Source: Coleophoma eucalyptorum
Taxonomy: Eukaryota > Ascomycota > Leotiomycetes > Helotiales > Dermateaceae
Assembly (NCBI GenBank): GCA_026120035.1
Contig: JALRME010000004.1
Coordinates: 1,550,001-1,614,000 of the forward strand
DNA length: 64,000 bases
Reading direction: 5' to 3'
Of this stretch, positions 34,831 to 46,288 are shown piece after piece. Position 1 is the stretch's first letter. Every line of letters starts with the position of its first letter. Both the position numbers and the translations under genes were made by a program. The notes under the pieces were generated by a model. It did no database searches, was not told the origin of the DNA, and saw only the letters and a program-made list of their open reading frames with translations.

Positions 34831-36878
34831 ATGCCTTCTGCCACCAACGGTACGAATGGTGCCTCCACCAACGGCTCTGCTGGAGCCACCGTCTCTGCAA
34901 ATGACAACATCCGCCGTTTTGCAGCTCCCAGCCGACCTTTGAGCCCACGGGCCGAACACACTCTCTTCCACGACAAGACACGATGCTTCGTCTACGGTCT
35001 GCAACCCCGAGCTGTCCAGGGCATGCTTGACTTCGACTTTATTTGCAAGCGTAAAACCCCTTCCGTGGCCGGTATCATCTACACATTCGGTGGTCAGTTC
35101 GTCAGCAAGATGTACTGGGGAACCAGCGAGACTCTGCTCCCAGTCTACCAAGATGTTGAGAAGGCCATGGCCAAGCACACTGATGTCGACACCGTCGTCA
35201 ACTTTGCTTCCTCTCGAAGTGTCTACAGCTCCACTATGGAGCTTATGGAGTTCCCTCAAATTAAGTCTATTGCCATTATTGCTGAGGGTGTGCCAGAGAG
35301 AGTAAGTAAAAAAAAAAGTTCTACTATTGAAAATTAAGCTAATTGCGTCCTCAGCGTGCCCGTGAGATTCTGCACGTCGCTAAGAAGAAGGGTATCACCA
35401 TTATCGGCCCTGCCACCGTCGGTGGTATCAAGCCTGGAGCGTTCAAGATCGGTAACACTGGTGGTATGATGGACAACATCGTCTCCTCCAAGCTTTACCG
35501 CAAGGGATCCGTTGGATACGTTTCCAAGTCTGGTGGTATGTCCAACGAGCTCAACAACATTATCGCCAACACAACCGATGGTGTTTACGAGGGTGTGGCT
35601 ATTGGAGGTGACAGATACCCCGGTACAACTTTCATTGACCACATGCTCCGATATGAGGCCGACCCAGAGTGCAAAATCTTGGTACTTTTGGGTGAGGTCG
35701 GTGGTGTTGAGGAATACCGAGTGATTGAGGCCGTCAACAACGGAACCATCAAGAAGCCAATTGTGGCCTGGGCCATTGGAACTTGCGCAAGCATGTTCAA
35801 GACCGAGGTTCAATTTGGACACGCTGGTTCTCTCGCCAACTCTCAGCTCGAGACCGCTGCCAGCAAGAACGCCGCCATGAAGAAGGCCGGTTTCTTCGTT
35901 CCAGATACTTTTGAGGACATGCCATCTCTTTTGGCCACCGTTTATCAAGATGCTGTCAAGGCTGGTACCATCAAGCCACAACCAGAGCCAATTGTGCCAA
36001 AGATCCCAATTGATTACGCCTGGGCTCAAGAGCTTGGCCTCATCCGAAAGCCAGCTGCCTTCATCTCCACCATTTCTGATGACCGTGGACAGGAGCTTTT
36101 GTACGCCGGCATGCCAATTTCAGATGTCTTCAGGGAGGATATCGGAATTGGTGGTGTTATGTCCCTCCTTTGGTTCCGTCGCCGTCTTCCAGACTACGCT
36201 AGCAAGTTCTTGGAGATGGTTCTCATGTTGACTGCCGATCACGGACCAGCTGTTTCTGGAGCCATGAACACCATCATCACCACCAGAGCCGGAAAGGACC
36301 TTATCAGTGCTCTTGTCAGTGGTCTTTTGACCATTGGTTCCAGATTCGGTGGTGCTCTTGATGGAGCTGCCGCTGAGTTCACCAACGCTTTCGACAAGGG
36401 ACTTAGTCCACGTGACTTCGTCGACACCATGCGCAAGCAGAACAAGCTTATTCCAGGTATTGGCCACAAGGTCAAGTCCCGCAACAACCCCGATCTCCGT
36501 GTCGAGCTTGTCAAGGAGTTTGTCAAGAAGCGTTTCCCAAGCTGCAAGATGCTCGACTACGCTCTTGCCGTTGAGTCCGTCACCACCTCCAAGAAGGACA
36601 ACTTGATCTTGAACGTTGACGGTGCCGTTGCTGTCTGCTTCGTTGATCTCATGCGCAACTGTGGCGCTTTCAGCCCAGAGGAGGCTGAGGACTACATGAA
36701 GATGGGTGTCTTGAACGGACTTTTCGTTCTCGGACGCAGCATTGGTTTGATTGCTCACTATCTCGATCAAAAGAGACTGCGCACTGGTCTCTACAGACAT
36801 CCTTGGGATGATATCACCTACCTCCTCCCAACCCTCGGACAGGGTGGTGCTGAGGGACGTGTTGAGGTTCAAATGTAG
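34831..36878 (+). CDS. ACL1: ATP-citrate lyase, larger (CoA-ligase / citryl-CoA lyase) subunit
   Basis: Exons 34831-35301 and 35355-36878, 664 residues; donor AGA/GTAAGT, 53-nt intron. Corresponds to the C-terminal half of animal ACLY. N-terminal CoA-binding and succinyl-CoA-synthetase-alpha-like modules ([36 protein letters not shown]) with the phosphohistidine in [15 protein letters not shown]; then a citrate-synthase-like domain with [20 protein letters not shown] and the catalytic His in [14 protein letters not shown]. Ends [19 protein letters not shown]. Works as a heteromer with ACL2 in the cytosol and supplies acetyl-CoA for lipid synthesis and acetylation. Codon use is strongly C-biased relative to neighbours, consistent with high expression. 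Confidence 0.95.
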
Positions 36879-38251
36879 ATATTATACACTATTATGGCTT
36901 GATTGCTGCAGGGCTGGAGTTAGACGCTTTTTTATGACACTGTCATGTAGACCCAAGAAGCACTGTATTACACCTTTAATAAATGAGCTTCGTTATGATC
37001 GATATCAATGACTTCTTGCATCTACCTAAGTGAAACTATTCCAAGTTCTCGATAAAAGCTCTATGACTTACGATTATGCTCGGCTACAAGAGCTCGTATT
37101 GATATCGCGTGCCTAGATGAGCTCACCTGTATGCTATCGTCAGCACAGACTCTAGCACTGACAAGTCAGTCTCAAGTTCTAAACTTCCAAGTCCCATCAC
37201 CCGAAGCTTGCGGGCATCGGATCGCCTGCGCACATGCCTTGCTTCCGTCATCCGTCACCCGTCAATAACCCGCCATCCGCCATCCAGACGATCAGATCAG
37301 ATACCCAAAATTATGTTTACGGCCGTGCCCACGGTATCTATTTCCAGGGGGCGAATTTCCGAAACGGAGATACAGCGAGCCCTAAACGCTCGTTTTCTTT
37401 GTTTTATCTCGTCTCGTCTTATCTACTGCACCTTTGTTTCTTTCCTTCTTTCCCGCTTGGCGGTGTTGCTGTTTGGCACCATTCTTCGTATTTCACGTAC
37501 GAGCGAAGAACAGACCCTGGGTTTCGGATCTGTGCTGTCCTATCTACTCTTCTGATTTTTCTTCTATTTCTTTCCATTGGGTTCTTTTCCCTAGAGGAAC
37601 CATTTTTTGAAGGGAAGACTGAAAGGAGTTAGCCAAGCGAGTGAGGTTGAGAGGTGTGGATTGTGGTGGTGATGGCGTGGGATGATGATGATGGTCCTAG
37701 ATAGTGTCATGCATAGTCTGAGAATAGAAATGGTGGCTTGTTATATCAGATCAGGCAGTATGGCATTGTTTGGTGCGGTATGGCATGGTTTGGAGCCCCG
37801 AGAAAAAGTGAGCTTCGCAAGCCTCATCTTTTTGTGTATCACTTCCGTCGCTTGTGTTGCGAGGTAGTTGAGTTGTTGTTGTACACTGTATGACAAAGCT
37901 TACTCAGTCCGAGAGCAGGATCCGGAAGAATAATTAAGTCAAGAAACTATTGCTTTGTCCTTATTCGTATTCTTGTGTTTCTCTTATTCGTACAATGTAC
38001 AGCAATCTGCAATGTAATTCCAAACCCAAACCATTGATTCTGCCTAAAACTCCTTTCCGCTGAACTCCATTCGCACCGCAACCTACCTTCGCAACAGTAA
38101 GGAGGAAATAGAATACACTGAGCGTGACAGACCAAACCAAACCACAGCACTCAAACCCCTATACCATTATCCACTCAGGATTCATCTTCTCATATTGCCA
38201 ACTGCCAATAACACTCCTAGCCGAGAATACCTAGCAGGCAGAGGAGTTAAA
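36879..38251. other. 1.4 kb intergenic, convergent 3' ends
   Basis: Between ACL1 and the polymerase delta subunit gene. No supported gene; short hydrophobic frames around 37230-37630 lack any structure I recognise. Confidence 0.5.
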
Positions 38252-38962
38252 TCAAGCCTCGCCGGCAATCAACTTGCCACTCATCAAGGAATCCACATGA
38301 GCTTTCTCAATAGCAGTATTTCCCTTCTCTTCCTCCTTCAACAGAACGGCTAAGACTTCGATCGGAGGCTGGAGACCTAACTTATAGGCGCGGTTCCAGC
38401 GTTTCATGCGTGCGACACCTATGCATGGCTATATTGAAATTCCAATTAGTCAACCTGATCTGCAGCCCTTATTCAACGTAGCAATCGAAAGGAATAATGT
38501 AGGTAGTTGATAGACAATGACAAACCAAGGGATGGGGAAACATACGCCATATTGCGAACTCATATCAAACAATCTCAGAATTTTCTCCTCAACACCCAGA
38601 TCCTGCTGATGCACCCTCGGTGCTTTCCTCTCTATCTCGCGCGCTCTCCAATATTTCCGAATCTGTGCATCGCTAACCTGGCTCGCGCGTTCCTCAGCTT
38701 CTGTCTTCACCGGTTTGGCAAGCTCGGCTTGAGCCTGCTGTTCAACTGCAGCGGATGAATCAATGTGTCCTACATCCATTTCATTTTGATCGGAGGTGAT
38801 GAGGTCATCTTTCTTGGTGACGGGTGCAGATATGCTGGTAGGTTTATGGATTTTGGAGGAGGGAGTGGTAGCCTTGGTTACTTTGCTGCCAAAGCTGAGC
38901 TTGCTCTGGGCACCTTTGGCTGCTGGCCCGCTCGAGTTCCGTGATCGTCGTGTTACTGGCAT
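38252..38962 (-). CDS. POLD4: DNA polymerase delta small subunit (subunit 4)
   Basis: Exons 38546-38962 and 38252-38428, 197 residues, ATG at 38962. Disordered basic N-terminus (PVTRRSRNSSG) containing QSKLSFGSKVTK, a PIP-box-like element of the sort that binds PCNA in fungal members, although spacing of the aromatic residue is not canonical. The conserved domain is residues about 105-180: IRKYWRAREIERKAPRVHQQ, EEKILRLFDMSSQYGPCIGV and MKRWNRAYKLGLQPPIEVLA. The intron junction falls exactly inside QYG/PCIGV. Equivalent to human p12 and fission yeast Cdm1, which stabilise the holoenzyme at the replication fork in the nucleus. Confidence 0.9.
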
Positions 38963-40349
38963 CTTAACTTCAAGATGATGTGTATTGTGGGGTGTGTAGG
39001 AGAGGTTTGCGATGCTTGTGGTAATGTGGGTTCTGCATCGATAACGCTCTGCAGAATCGAGATAGAGTTGGTCCGGCAACGCGCGCGGTCATGTGATCAC
39101 TCTAAAACTGCTCTTCGGATTTGGTATATGTACCTCGAGTTTTTGGTCTCGATGTTCAAATGCGTGTATGAATTCTAACTGAATACTGAGTAGCATGTCC
39201 GATTAGAAAGTCAGAAGACCCTCTAAAATTTTCTTTCTATAAGGCATAGTTGCTTCAATACTAATTGGTGCTCCATTGTAGCCGCTTCTGCTACTGTCTC
39301 TAGATCAAGAAATCCCTGGTCCACCGCGCTCATGAGTGGCAAGCAATAACCGTGAAATTTACGAAAAGTTGAAACCAATAAACATAAACCATCATCGACG
39401 CCTCAAAAGACTTGATTCTTGGAAAAATAATTCTCTCGCTATACTTCAAACTTGCCTTTCCATTCTTTAGGTTATTCCGAAATCACAGATGAGGTCGAAA
39501 GCGACGCCTTCACTTATTCGCCGCTACCTACGGAGGGCAGCATGCCTACTTTGTCTAACGGCACTCATTGTAGACTGTCTCAATATACTGAGTTTAGCGG
39601 AGCCGTCTAGGCTGTTGCATCCAAAGAGCTAAATACCTTATGACCATGTGCTACCCTTCCTCTTGTCTGTGCTCCTGTGGATATACTGACGAAGCATCTC
39701 ACGTCAAATAGAACCATGCTAGACTGTACCTCGATTCTATGGTTTGTTGGGTTTAATATTCAATCTAGATCAATTGCGACGACATACATGGAAGCCCTTT
39801 GGCTGGGTGGCATTACCATCACACAGTACTAGAAATTGGAAATGGGGTTTTATGTTGGTTTCCTATAAACTGTCAGAGAATGCATGTAAGTCTCTCTCAT
39901 GGCTAGTAGGATTGGCAGTCAAGTCTTATTTGCAGGTACTATAGAGTTACATGTACAAAGCTACTGAACTTACTTGGTGCCTAATTATCAAGCCTTCACC
40001 ATTAATAGACTCCATTTTTATGATACAGATCCCGATTAAGCTTTCGAAGTGGAAATTTCCCTCTGTACCTGATTTTGCAAGGTCCATCCACTCATTCTAA
40101 CTCATCCTCTTTCTCTTGGAAAGCACATCCCCCAACTAATAGGGGCTCCAAATCCTCTTCAAGTAAGCACAGCCAAATTTTAAAACCCGTTCAAGACTTG
40201 GATAGCTCTGCTACTGTACTGTTACTGTAGTGCCCCTTCTCCATGAACACATTGAGGAGTACGAGGAGAACCGTTCAACAATCCAGACAAAATGGAGTAT
40301 ACCAACACAGACACGTATAATGGTCTTCTAGGATCCATCTGTATGGTGC
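38963..40349. other. 1.4 kb intergenic
   Basis: POLD4 promoter and 3' flank of the Zn2Cys6 gene. AT-rich; no gene or repeat recognised. Confidence 0.5.
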
Positions 40350-42817
40350 TTAGATACCACTGTTGACTGACTCAAGGATTACATTCATCCATCCCTTATG
40401 GACAATATCCCGAAGGCTGTTGTAATGCTTGAATATATTTGATGCAGCAGCTGTGGCTTCGTTGGCCACCTTGCCCTTCTCTGCCTGTCCAGTTGCCAGT
40501 TCAGCAAGATGTTGCAGGTTTTGACTATCTGTCATGGGTGCTTCTCCGGTGGTTGAGCTTACAAGCGAAGGCACCTTCTTGGCAATCATCGCTCTAGTGA
40601 CCAGGTCGAAAGCCGACGGGGCAGGGCCAGTTGTGTACAGGGATTTCAAAGCCGTGGTTGCCTCAGCCTTGGTCCTGTCATACTTCAAAAGCTCAATCAG
40701 AGCCAGGACTACAAGAGTTGAGGCGTAATGTGTCAAAGGCCCAACGAAGCTTCGGTTGAAAGTCAATTGTGTGACGAGATTTAAAGCTGGATCCAACAAG
40801 CCTTGAGCAGGATCTGAGTCAGGATTCCTGAGTTCAACCAAAATTCGTAATGACCAGTAACAGAAGTGAATCCAAGGGCATGAGGAAGGTGGGAAGAATG
40901 TCGCAGGAAGATCTTCTCGAATGCGTTCAAGCTCCCCTCTACTCAACGTGCCCAGAGCGCTTGCTACTGGTGCTGCCATCGGAGGCATATCAGAAGGTTG
41001 AATGAGAGCAACCAATGAAAGGTGTCCAAGGACAATTGACATGCCTGGTACAGGATTAGCTTAGTCGAACGTTTACTACATATTAACTTACGGCTCAAAT
41101 GGTAAAGGGTTTCTCCCAGGATAGTCGGATCCTCATCTGGATAAATAACAATGCTTGTATCCGGGATGAATACTGGGCTAGAGGTACTTGCAGCATGCCA
41201 TTTGTCCATAACGATCAAAATCCACCAAAGCCGTCTCTCATGGTGCTCATCAGAGTCAGGATCTGCCTGCATGATACTGTCCATCGCCTTATGAACGTGC
41301 AACTTCATCGAGTAAGCGAATCCAACGGCACTACCAAGTAATGTAGATGCAGATGACTTGGTATGACGGCGAGCATCACTTGGATCGAGATTGCCAGCAG
41401 CGATGATCTGAAACATCAGTGATTGCAGACGAGTCAACTCAGCTGTTCGGCTATTGTACTTGGCATTGCCTGGCTTTGCAACTGGAATAGCATTAGTTTG
41501 GCGTGGTTGAGTTGGATCAGATGGGAATGATTGAATGGCATTAATGAGGGAGTTGTTGAAAGAGTATCTATCAGCTGGGCTGGCAAATTTTGCGATAGAG
41601 TCCAGATCAGATGGTGAGAGAATGGGGAAAGTCGGGTGGATGATATCGTAGTAACTACAAAGGTCAGGCTCTAGTTATCTCAATAAGAATGATTCACTTA
41701 CTCCTGAACAATGCTAGCATCCACTGGATTCCGCATCATATCTGCTTGAGGCGCATTTTGGGCCGAGATGCTTAATCTACGGGCAGCCTCAGGTGCATTT
41801 GACCAGGGACCACCAGACTGAACCCCACCAGGTGAGTAATTAGCCTCGCGGAATTCCTGTGCCGCAGCGGATGGCACAGGTTGGTATGTGTGACGAGCGT
41901 CCTGGTTTGACCAGCCAGGTGCAGCTCTTGGAGTTTGATAAGCAGGATTCAAATCATTTGAGAATGATGAGAATGATCTCTTGCGCGGTTGCTCATTCTG
42001 CATTGGGATGGGTGAATACTCCTCGGACGGTCTGCGTTGTGGTTGCTGTTGGTATGGGCTCTCTTGTGGTAGATGTTGAGAGATCTCGCCCCCATGCAAA
42101 GTAGTCTCGAGCGTGTTCAAACGATCGGCAAGCTCCTTGATATATCTACAACACCAAAGGTCAGCTCTTGATTTGCATGGCAGCCCGAATGACATAAGTG
42201 TATGCAAAGCCCCGTGTGTTTGACTGGTGGCTTTTTCTCCACCGTTGTACATACCCTTTGCTTGGACCCCTCTTTTGTGGTACTCTGCTGAACAAACATT
42301 GCGAGCCAACTCTCTTGCAGTTTGAACATTGGACGCCTTCGCCCGACTCTTCTGACGCGTCACATCTAATCTTCTTACGACGGCATTCATCGCAAGCCCT
42401 TGATACCTTTGATCGCTTACGGTTACTACCTGGAGCATCTGGTAAAGGGCTGCCATTGTATTGAGCACCCATTTGCGCCATGGCAGCTGCGGGTGCTGAC
42501 TGGTGGTGCATTTGCTGTTGTTGAGGATCATGAATATTATGGCCCTGTGGTTCCGGCTGATACTGGTTTGAGATGCCCTGCTGGCCCCTCATATCTTGGG
42601 ATATGCCATCCATGCCAGAAGAATTGCCCATATTCGGTGCCATATTGCGCGACAATTGTGCAGCAAGTTGCAGCTCCTCGGGAGTGCTCATATTTGCGGA
42701 GGGTTGACCTTGTGATGAGGCGTAGAATGGGCCACCATTGTCTGCTGGATGAGCAGTTGGACTCGGGTAAGACTGCATGTTCGGCGCGTCCGAATGATTA
42801 TTCATTGTCGCGTCCAT
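40350..42817 (-). CDS. Zn2Cys6 transcription factor, Rgt1-like DNA-binding domain
   Basis: Exons 42255-42817, 41702-42145, 41092-41654 and 40350-41044; 754 residues. Gln/Met/Pro-rich N-terminus, then at residues about 141-190 a binuclear zinc cluster (SRACDECRRKKIRCD ... CSNCKRVGSQCLF) followed by the linker RVPQKRGPSKGYIKELADRL. The RVPxKRGPSKGY linker is shared with yeast Rgt1, a glucose-responsive repressor; orthology is inference and a different sugar or growth regulator is possible. A fungal transcription-factor regulatory domain spans residues about 330-600 (YYDIIHPTFPILSPSDL, SSASTLLGSAVGFAYSM, RRLWWILIVMDKW). Start: the ATG at 42817 follows a TTTAG acceptor-like site near 42845, so a leader intron is likely; ATG 42883 is also in frame. 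Confidence 0.85.
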
Positions 42818-44711
42818 CCGTATCGAAGTGGCGTAAGAGGTTTCTAAAGAGCGTATTGTCAGATTCGAGACATTCGAAAACATATAGGCTAGGGGGGAAA
42901 TGATGAATATGCGCGGTTCTCGCCACCAATCCTCCGCGCACCTCTGATCTGTAGACTTACTTGACTTCAAGTGTGTGTCAAGTTCTAGACGTGAATGTGG
43001 CCAGTCTTAATCTCAGTGGTTCCAATCGGTATCAAGCTGTATGCTTGACGCGCGAAGACGAGATCGCGAAAGTCCTGCGCACGACGAAATCTGGCTCAAA
43101 CAACTTACTTCTACTTCTGATGGTTTGCTATGAGCTACGCGACTCAGCAGTGAGTTTTGCGAGCGTTGATTCTATCGACAAGAATCTATACGCAAACTGG
43201 ATGGATTGAGGAGTTCTTTTGATGATTGACCGAGCTCTAGAAAGGAGAATTGTTCTGCCTTGACCGATCCGCATCAAATGTTTGTCGCAATCCGAAGGGT
43301 CGTTCTGGGAGCTAGTCCCATACAAGCTAGCTTTGGCGCAAACTCTCGGACCGATTCCTTCCGGTCTACTTATGGGAACGGTGACAGTCCACTCCGACCT
43401 TTCAAAATGCTGTAACTGAAGGTGTTTAGAAGACTGATTGAGAAAATCGTGCGCTCGACTTAAGTGGTAATACCAATGGCCGATCAACATACAGCGAGTT
43501 CTTGTGGATACTAGGCAAAATACACACATTCAAGTTCCAAGTCACAAAACATGAGGCGTAGGCTATTGCATTAGGGACTGCCGAGGTACGTCAGATATGA
43601 ATCAAGTCTTCCGGCATTTGACTGGCAGACTGACTCGATGATGGCGATATCGACCACAATCTGCGGCTTTCCTTCTCAGCTTAAATTTACATCAAATCAA
43701 ACCTTCTACAACGATTTCCAGGCCTCTAAGTGTAGAGACAAGCAATCATGAGGGGAAGCTCAGGTTGTTAGATTCGGCAAGAGCACGCTGAACGAAGCCA
43801 ATAGCACGCACTAGACAGTCGGAGAAATACGAGCTGCAGCAAAACATAGCACATAGCACATCACAGATGGGAATCGCAAAAACCCAATAACGCCGGAGCA
43901 TAATTGGGTGGGGTAAATGGGGGATCTGAGGCACAGCAACAATAGCTGCACGCCCTGATCTGACTTACATCACTTATGCGTGAGAAACTTGGCCATGAAT
44001 GGTACATGTCATAAAATACGTATTTATCGTATGATATGATTTTTGTGTATATTCCCATATTTACCAGTACGCCAAGGATACCATGTGATTATACTTGTGA
44101 CTGAGAAAATGGAAAGGCGAAGGGACAATATGACTTAAGATAATACCTTGCAAGGGATATCTATTCAACCCATTCCAATGATTGATCCCTTCCACGACAT
44201 AAAGCAGGCCAGCCAGACCAACCATCCATAATGCAATGATAGACATAAACATTATCTGTCTTTGAAGCCTGGATTCGAGTCTCTGACTAAGGAGGAAACT
44301 GTCCATGACTGGCAAAGGATACCTTAGGACAGCGAGGTAAGTGTTGTTCCTTCCGTAGGAACGCGAATCCAGCAATCCACCAGGATCGACCTCCACAATA
44401 TGTATTCCTCAACATGCGTTAGGGATTGATGACTTCTGCATGGCATGCTAGGTATTGTTTCAGAATGGTGTTGAAATTAGTAATTAAGGTTTACCACAAA
44501 AGGATTACGACACGATTTGGTGAGTATAGAAATGTATATATTGAAATCTATGAACAAATGAATGTCTGCGTAAAAAGAGTTCTCGCGAGTTCATTAATCA
44601 TATCATGACGGATTCACATCTCCGCCATGCTAGGATAAAAGCGTCGGTTCGAGAATACTGATAACCTGACGCTGTAACAGTTGTGGTAGGCCTGTTGCCT
44701 TTCCCCTCATG
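42818..44711. other. 1.9 kb intergenic upstream of the Zn2Cys6 gene
   Basis: Promoter/leader of the Zn2Cys6 gene and 3' flank of the copper-fist gene. On the minus strand at 44061-44396 there is an open frame with one hydrophobic segment (IMFMSIIALWMVGLAGLLYV); its only internal ATG gives 81 residues and no family is recognised, so it is not called. Confidence 0.45.
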
Positions 44712-46288
44712 TTATTGAGCTGCCCAGATATTCTCTTCGGGTATGTCCCCGATATTGACAGCGCCGTTATTCTGAAAAGCCTTGCACCAGTCAATGTCGT
44801 CCTCACCAGGGAGTAAAGTAAAAGTACTATCATCAAAAGGAGATTGGGTCTGCCCGTATTTTAACAGCTCTTCGTTATATGCCCCTGCCATTGAAAGTCC
44901 GTCAAAACTTGGTTGTACTGAAACAGCCTTGATCCCTTCGGCATAGGCTCCACTCATGCTTGCCGTGATGCCGGTGTTCATTCCGTTACTACTAGTCCCG
45001 TTCATGAACTCCTCTAAATCAAAGGCTTCAACATTGTTGGCGAGAATTTGGGCTTGGGGCAAACCGACGTAAGATGAGGCAGTACTAAGCCGACTCTTAT
45101 CAATATCACCCCCGTATTCAGAGTTGTAGTCAGAACCATTTTGATGACTAGAGAGTGCTGGACGAATCATCGAATCGCTCAGAGGCCCAGCGAAATCTTC
45201 AACTTCCGAGATCTCACCAGAGGTCGAAGTAGTTGTCAATGCTGGCTGATCGATGCTACTAAAGTCAAAGCCGGTAAACGATGGAGCCTGGCTGTAGGAT
45301 GATGCCGCAAAGTTGTCGTTGTTGAAATCCAGCCCGTCATAATGAGACCAGTCAATTGAAGCTGCGCTCGCTAACCCAGCCGAGAAGATTGGTTGGTCGA
45401 CGTCAGGTATCGATGAGAATGTGTCTAGAGTTTGAAGGTAGTTGTAGTCTCCAGCCAGAGAGAAATCCAAAGGTGGCAGTTGACCGTTCAATTGATCCAG
45501 GTTCGAATCTGCACTCAGCAATGGCGAACCATGCTCAGATTTGACCATACGCTGTTCTTGCTGAGCACTCGCGATAGAATCTTTGATATGAGATTCGCTG
45601 TGCAGAGCCTCTACCGTGTTGGTGTGTGGGAGATTATCTACAGATCTTATAGCCAAACCAGACGGCGATGGGCCGTGAATCGAGTGAGCCCTTGGTACAA
45701 CATACGGCAAACCACACTTATGAGCCATCTGGTTATGCTTATGGCTTGGCTTGTGGTGGCCGTTGGTGAAGATTGTCAAGCAGCTCTCTGACTGAGCGGT
45801 GGTGGCACGGGGTCTGCGAGATTCGTTTGGTGTGGAGGATGATGAGGTTCCATCAGAATCTGATTCTGGAACTGGTTCGAGATGTTCTTTCTTAAGTGAG
45901 CAAGAGCATTTTGACCCGTGGCTGCAACAGCAATTGTCTGCTGTACGAGTGATCAGAATGAGCTAAATTGTAAATTGACTGTCCCCATGAGAAGCTCACC
46001 CGAAGAATCACCCTCATGGTTACAAGCGCCCTTGCTGTGTGCCTTCTCGCCGCATTCACAACGTACGTGTGCGGATCGAGATTTGCGCAAGGTGCGACAA
46101 TGAGTACACTGTGAGACGGGACGGCCCTGGCGCATCGTTAGTAGGCTGGAGTGGAGTGATTAACGCCAGTGAGGCTGATGTACCTTTTTGTTGATATGCT
46201 GCAGAGGTCGATCAGAGTGCTGGCAATTGCTGACACGATGACCTCTCACGCACGCATCGCACGCCCATTTCTCGCCGGCGATCAACAT
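44712..46288 (-). CDS. copper-fist transcription factor
   Basis: Exons 46184-46288, 46000-46126 and 44712-45940; 486 residues. Residues 1-40 form the copper-fist domain: MLIAGEKWACDACVRGHRVS, NCQHSDRPLQHI and the minor-groove KGRP motif created by the exon 1/2 junction (KK/GRPVSQC). Cysteines continue through THCRTLRKSRSAHVRCECGE. Exon 3 begins with a dense cluster, CCCSHGSKCSC, a likely Cu(I)-binding site. The rest is disordered with an acidic C-terminal part (GEDDIDWCKAFQNNG) resembling an activation domain. Relatives are Ace1/Mac1 and filamentous-fungal Cuf1/GRISEA-type regulators of copper uptake or resistance; activator versus copper-sensor role cannot be decided from sequence. Confidence 0.9.

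Noticed and set aside
35334..36029. 231-codon minus-strand open frame
   Set aside because: Exact antisense of ACL1, whose biased codon use keeps the opposite strand open. No domains.
36120..36872. 250-codon minus-strand open frame
   Set aside because: Antisense of the ACL1 citrate-synthase-like part; same explanation.
44061..44396. 111-codon minus-strand frame with one hydrophobic helix
   Set aside because: Starts at GTG, only 81 codons from an ATG, no family; kept as a note in the gap entry.
45500..45510. GGTTCGAATCT, resembling a tRNA T-loop
   Set aside because: Lies inside the copper-fist coding sequence; no acceptor stem or anticodon arm around it.
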